NCBI GenBank assembly: GCA_003233545.1
Contig: QILZ01000353.1
Coordinates: forward strand, 1-7,241
Reading direction: 5' to 3'
From: Spirochaetales bacterium
Lineage (GTDB): Bacteria > Spirochaetota > Spirochaetia > SZUA-6
Length of the DNA stretch: 7,241 nucleotides
Positions 6,113 through 7,241 of this stretch are shown here, piece after piece (position 1 is the first letter of the stretch; every line of letters begins with the position of its first letter). The position numbers and the translations under genes were made by a program. Under the pieces are notes generated by a model that saw nothing but the letters and a program-made list of their open reading frames with translations, had not been told where the DNA came from and made no database searches.

Positions 6113-7241
6113 TTGTTGAGTTTTAATAAATATAATATTTTGGCTGTAATTCTGGCTTTTATGATTATTCTTGGTTTTTCATCCTGTACCGGTAAAATCT
6201 TAGGGTACGGGGTTGTTCTGTGGGCAGACAAGGACATTCCCTTTAAGACCGGAACCGTATTAAAGATTAATGACGAATCCGGAATCAGAAAAACATACAT
6301 AATCGAAATAAACCGGAAAGAAAAATATGAAATCCCCATCCGGAATGTAAAATTCTTTGACAGTAAAGAAAAAGCTGTTCAATTTGCCGATTCATACAGA
6401 CCCGACTATTTAAAATTCGGTTTTTCCCTGCATGACGGCCTTCCTATCAGGGAGAAACCAAAGGCTAATTCTCCGAGACTGTACAAGTTAAGAAAAGGGG
6501 AGGTCGTAAAAATCTTAAAGCGCGGAGAGAGCAGGGTGAGCGTAGGGAGCTATGATGATTACTGGTACTATGTGCTTGCTAAAGACGGAACAGCCGGTTA
6601 TTGTTTCGGCCATTTTTTACGGACATTCTCTACGGAAGGCGATCCCCTAAAAAAAGTCGCTCAGCTTATGTCTCAGGATCCGATGCTGGATATATTGCTT
6701 AAGAATGTGTGGAGGCCGCAATACTACAAAGAAATGATAAACAGAAACCATATAGACCTTAAGAAATTTCGTGTGGATATCGGACTGTTTCCTGACCCTG
6801 AAAACAAATATATTAAGCTCGTAACGGAGAAGTATTCTCTTTCTTTTAATTACAGCGGGGTGGAGAAGATCGGAGAGAATAACTATTCTTTTAAGGGTAC
6901 TGATCTGCGGATCGCAATGTACGGTAAAAGAAGGGCTGTCATCAGTTACAAGATCGGGAACCAGAATATAAGTGCCGTTTACTTTATAATAATTAAGAAT
7001 ATACAAAAGGTTATAGAAACCGAATTAACAAGGCGTGATAACCTGTTCGCTGAACTGCTTGCACATGGAGACAGACTGGTCAGTGATTTTTACGGAACTA
7101 TCGATTTACTGGAAGGACGGAGGTTTAAATGGACTAATTTCGATAGACTCAAGGGTATTGTTTTAAAACAGGATGTCAGAGGGACCGGAATGATCGATTT
7201 TCCGTATTTTTTATCGAGTAGTTTAAAAGCAAGGTATAAAG
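6113..7241 (+). CDS. SH3b-domain lipoprotein, C-terminus beyond the window
   Basis: An open frame of 376 codons that is still open at the right edge. An in-frame TAA at 6098 and the absence of an intervening ATG force a TTG start. TTG at 6113 is 6 nt after AGAGGG (6101-6106); a second TTG follows at once at 6116. The N-terminus is a lipoprotein signal peptide (MLSFNKYNILAVILAFMIIL) with lipobox FSSC and Cys25; Phe at -3 is tolerated in spirochaetes. Residues about 105-172 look like a bacterial SH3 domain: GLPIREKP, LRKGEVVKIL, YWYYVLAKDGTAGYCFGHFL. Such domains often bind peptide or cell-wall ligands. Residues about 173-376 are a longer region I cannot name, mixed helical then probably beta-rich (RFKWTNFDRL, GTGMIDFPYFLSS), similar in style to treponemal lipoproteins. 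The first 80 residues after the anchor form a further small domain. The precise role is unknown; lipid-anchored envelope location is inferred. Confidence 0.85.
   Translation, partial: MLSFNKYNILAVILAFMIILGFSSCTGKILGYGVVLWADKDIPFKTGTVLKINDESGIRKTYIIEINRKEKYEIPIRNVKFFDSKEKAVQFADSYRPDYLKFGFSLHDGLPIREKPKANSPRLYKLRKGEVVKILKRGESRVSVGSYDDYWYYVLAKDGTAGYCFGHFLRTFSTEGDPLKKVAQLMSQDPMLDILLKNVWRPQYYKEMINRNHIDLKKFRVDIGLFPDPENKYIKLVTEKYSLSFNYSGVEKIGENNYSFKGTDLRIAMYGKRRAVISYKIGNQNISAVYFIIIKNIQKVIETELTRRDNLFAELLAHGDRLVSDFYGTIDLLEGRRFKWTNFDRLKGIVLKQDVRGTGMIDFPYFLSSSLKARYK

Noticed and set aside
6097..7006. Minus-strand open frames opposite the SH3b lipoprotein gene
   Set aside because: They are antisense to a continuous frame with ribosome binding site, lipobox and SH3b motifs.

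Overview
The window reads as ordinary chromosomal DNA from a host-associated or free-living spirochaete, most likely Treponema or a related Spirochaetales genus. This is inferred from gene content. Four of the six genes encode exported proteins, two of them with lipoprotein signal peptides whose lipoboxes are relaxed in the spirochaete style (LTSC and FSSC). An SH3b lipoprotein is present, and three of the six genes start with TTG or GTG. The DNA is moderately AT-rich throughout, with no obvious compositional break. I saw no transposase, integrase, tRNA, rRNA, CRISPR array or long repeat.

Layout. On the minus strand at the left edge, an NADP-type isocitrate dehydrogenase gene (icd) is followed 8 bp later by a secreted protein of unknown function that runs off the left edge. 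Divergent from icd, a compact plus-strand cluster encodes a TPR lipoprotein, a PLP-dependent aminotransferase of the LysN/AadAT type, and a secreted protein. The last carries a C-terminal module that resembles LPP20/FlgO-like envelope proteins. The gap between the first two genes is 15 bp, and the last two overlap by 4 bp (TTGA), so the three are probably one transcript. This cluster converges, with only 5 bp between stop codons, on a minus-strand M20-family metallopeptidase. A 158-bp divergent intergenic region then separates the peptidase from a plus-strand SH3b lipoprotein that is cut off by the right edge.

How the genes may work together. Icd makes 2-oxoglutarate, the usual amino-group acceptor of the aminotransferase, and the M20 hydrolase could release amino acids from peptides or acylated amino acids. 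A shared role in amino-acid and 2-oxoglutarate metabolism is therefore conceivable, but it rests only on family knowledge and proximity. The secreted proteins are envelope components of unknown role.

I do not see a clear novel defence, mobile or RNA system. The points most worth checking are the coupling of a cytoplasmic aminotransferase to two envelope proteins, a 16-bp imperfect palindrome in the peptidase/SH3 divergent promoter region, and the poorly characterised domains of the exported proteins.
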